DNA from: Labia minor
Taxonomy: Eukaryota; Arthropoda; Insecta; Dermaptera; Spongiphoridae
NCBI GenBank assembly: GCA_963082975.1
Contig: OY720346.1
Span: forward strand, 44,803,296 to 44,867,295
Direction of reading: 5' to 3'
DNA length: 64,000 bases
The notes under the pieces were generated by a model. It saw only the letters and a list, made by a program, of their open reading frames with translations. It was not told the DNA's origin and did no database searches. Below, one piece after another: positions 62,028-64,000 of the stretch (position 1 is the stretch's first letter; each line of letters begins with the position of its first letter). Position numbers and translations under genes: made by a program.

Positions 62028-64000
62028 TTATGCTGTATTTGAAATAAAAGTGGTTTGGGTCATAACTACAAAACCTCCACCCATAACTTTCTTTTTCTTA
62101 TTTTCTCCCTCATCAACTTCACTTTTTAAATTTAAATTTTTTTTTGGAATTTTTTCTAATTTTTTTTTAATATTAAAATATTTATTTTTGAAATCTTTTA
62201 ATTCATTTTGAACACGTTCTAAATCAAATTTATTATCAGTTACTATCGATTCGTACATAAAATTTTCTGCTATTAAGCATTTTTTCTCCCGATTACTTTT
62301 TCTTAATGCCACCTGTGTTTTTTGTAAAACAATAGCAAAATCAGGTCCTGGCTGTCGTGATAAAATTTTTCTCAATTCAAAATATAATCGTTCCGTTTCG
62401 CGTAATTGATTTTGTTTTTCAATAAATTGATTGCTTTTATGTAAAAGTCTCTTTTGTAATAATTGTATTTTTTGTATCATATCATATGCATCAGGATCAG
62501 AACTTTTCAATATCCGCCATCGATGAATATTCAATGGATTTTCAAGTTCTTCTTCTAAAGCGTGACATCTCAATTTCTCTGTTGTCAAATCCCGTTCTAA
62601 ATGGAGAATCTCTTGACGTAAATCAGTCATATTTGTTATATTCTTTGATAAAAGATTTTTCTCCTGTCTTAAACGTTTAATTTCTATCTTCAGGAGTCTT
62701 ATATCGTCCAGTCTCTGTGCATATTGTGCCTCGCCTTTATTTAATGCTGTTTGTAATATTCGTATTTTATCATATAATAATCCCAATTCATCATTTCGAC
62801 GAACAAGCTGTGTCCCTAAAATATCCCTTTCATTCAATATATTATCCATTTCTTTTTTCAAACGTGTTTTATCCTGTTCAGCTAAACGTAGTAATTTTTC
62901 AAGTTTTGCCACTTGGGCAAACAATTCTTGAATTTCATGCCTTCGTTCACTCAATTCATTCTGTGTTTTATTTAAATCAATTTTCAAACTTTCTTTCTCT
63001 TTATCACATTTCTTTAATGCAAATTGTTCACGAATCAATTGTATCTCTTTTGTTGTAATATCCTCTTTTAATTGTTCAATTTGATGAGAACAGATTTTTA
63101 ATTTATCCTTTAATTCGGATATATTATCCTGTGCTTCTACTAAATTTTTATTTAATTGATTTCTTTCCGAACGAATTTCTTCATATTGATTTTGCATCAT
63201 TCGTATTCTTCCTTCAGCTTCTGCTAACATTTTCTTTAAACTACTTAATTCATGAACTTGCAATTTCATTTCATCTTTTAAATCAAGTAATTTTTGATTT
63301 AAATCTAAATTCGATGCCATTTGTTTATTATGCTCTTTATCTTGAAATTCAATTTTTTTATAACATTTATTTAAATCCATTTTAATATCTTCCAATTCCA
63401 TATCTAATCTTTTTTTCACTTGTTCTAATATTTTATAATTATTTATTAATTCACCATATTCATTTGAAATTTTCATATTATTCGATTTTAATATTTCTTT
63501 TTCACGATTAGTCAAATCAATATATTTTTTATCTTGATTAAATTGTTTAATTAAACGTTCAATTTCTCTTTCCACTGTGTCAATATGTTTTTTCGATTTA
63601 ATCAATTCCTGTTCAAAATTGGATTTTTGATTTTCACACAATGCTAATTTTTTCGATATATTTTCATTCACTTTTGTCATTTGTGATAATTCATTTCTTG
63701 TTTTAATTATTTCTTCCTCTTTACGTCGCGATTCATATCTTCTCTGATTTAATTCTTGATTTAAATTTTGTATCGATGTCATATGCGTTTGAATTTCCTG
63801 ATTCATATTTTGTATTTGATTTATATGCGCGACATTTTCACGAAACAATTTTTCACTGTGATCTTTTTCATTTTTCAATAGCGTTTCTAAACGATGCACA
63901 TTTTTTTTTGCATTTGCAATTTGTGATTGAAATATTACAATTTCAGCATCTTTTCCTGCTATGACATTCAAGGCATTTGCAAGTTCCGTTTCCGAACGTC
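62028..64000 (-). CDS. CFAP58: CFAP58 (coiled-coil cilia/flagella protein), 3' part
   Basis: An open frame of 657 codons runs off the window end and stops at 62028, so the start is outside. Nearly all of it is heptad-patterned coiled coil rich in Glu, Lys, Gln and Asn. The C-terminal signature is distinctive: EVEIKRLRQEKNLLSKN-like text (here KIEIKRLRQEKNLLSKN), CHALEEELENPLNIHRWRIL, then SDPDAYDMIQKIQLLQKRL and ARQPGPE-like LSRQPGPDFAIVL. These match the conserved tail of CFAP58/CCDC147, which is needed for sperm flagellar axoneme and midpiece assembly. The final 40 residues (EGENKKKKVMGGGFVV) are unlike the core. No intron is seen in this part. Presence of the gene suggests motile flagellated sperm. 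Confidence 0.85.
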   Translation of the reverse strand, partial: RSETELANALNVIAGKDAEIVIFQSQIANAKKNVHRLETLLKNEKDHSEKLFRENVAHINQIQNMNQEIQTHMTSIQNLNQELNQRRYESRRKEEEIIKTRNELSQMTKVNENISKKLALCENQKSNFEQELIKSKKHIDTVEREIERLIKQFNQDKKYIDLTNREKEILKSNNMKISNEYGELINNYKILEQVKKRLDMELEDIKMDLNKCYKKIEFQDKEHNKQMASNLDLNQKLLDLKDEMKLQVHELSSLKKMLAEAEGRIRMMQNQYEEIRSERNQLNKNLVEAQDNISELKDKLKICSHQIEQLKEDITTKEIQLIREQFALKKCDKEKESLKIDLNKTQNELSERRHEIQELFAQVAKLEKLLRLAEQDKTRLKKEMDNILNERDILGTQLVRRNDELGLLYDKIRILQTALNKGEAQYAQRLDDIRLLKIEIKRLRQEKNLLSKNITNMTDLRQEILHLERDLTTEKLRCHALEEELENPLNIHRWRILKSSDPDAYDMIQKIQLLQKRLLHKSNQFIEKQNQLRETERLYFELRKILSRQPGPDFAIVLQKTQVALRKSNREKKCLIAENFMYESIVTDNKFDLERVQNELKDFKNKYFNIKKKLEKIPKKNLNLKSEVDEGENKKKKVMGGGFVVMTQTTFISNTA

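Overview
The window is a very AT-rich piece of a eukaryotic nuclear genome, almost certainly from an arthropod and probably an insect. Host genes have short exons with GT-AG introns. The mobile elements are those of arthropod genomes: a jockey-clade LINE whose gag has the insect-type C2HC fingers, an R4/Dong-type LINE sitting in (TAA)n, mariner, hAT elements with non-autonomous hAT derivatives, a mag-like Ty3/gypsy element, and Helentron-like short elements with microsatellite cores. The species cannot be named from sequence alone.

Layout. 1-20.8 kb is a gene-poor transposon landscape. It holds a complete-looking R4/Dong-type LINE (about 1035-4800, minus), a truncated relative beside it, several Helentron-like (HINE/DINE-type) short elements, two hAT MITEs with perfect 8-bp target duplications, decayed LINE fragments, a deleted hAT element with part of its transposase, and several local tandem repeats. 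20.8-25.6 kb is an eight-exon mitochondrial aspartate aminotransferase gene (minus). 25.9-29.1 kb holds two recent tandem duplications (about 1.36 kb and 0.23 kb periods). At 29.9-37.1 kb a small unrecognised gene (minus) and a six-exon gene (plus) appear to share a 121-bp intergenic space. The larger gene encodes a retrotransposon-integrase-derived protein whose catalytic residues are gone but whose zinc site is kept; it also carries a C2H2 finger, four helix-turn-helix-like repeats and a C-terminal DNA-binding-like domain. It is the most unusual host gene here. 37.9-39.6 kb is a nest of DNA transposons.

39.9-61.0 kb is a tandem segmental duplication carrying TTC19 (mitochondrial complex III factor) and a retinol-dehydrogenase-like SDR gene. 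Copy A (about 40337-46394) is joined head-to-tail to copy B (about 46395-61038). Copy A keeps an intact TTC19 and an intact SDR; copy B keeps an intact SDR, but its TTC19 is a pseudogene missing its 3' end. Its first exon was split by an intact jockey element (47411-51792) and, 75 bp further on, by an LTR retrotransposon (51867-56569). A hAT MITE landed in copy A only. Each copy therefore preserves the empty site of the other copy's insertions, which gives exact boundaries and a relative timeline. The window closes with the 3' part of CFAP58 (minus, running off the end), a coiled-coil protein of motile cilia and sperm flagella.

Limits: splice sites, domain calls and families were read by eye. 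No database search, alignment program or RNA evidence was available.
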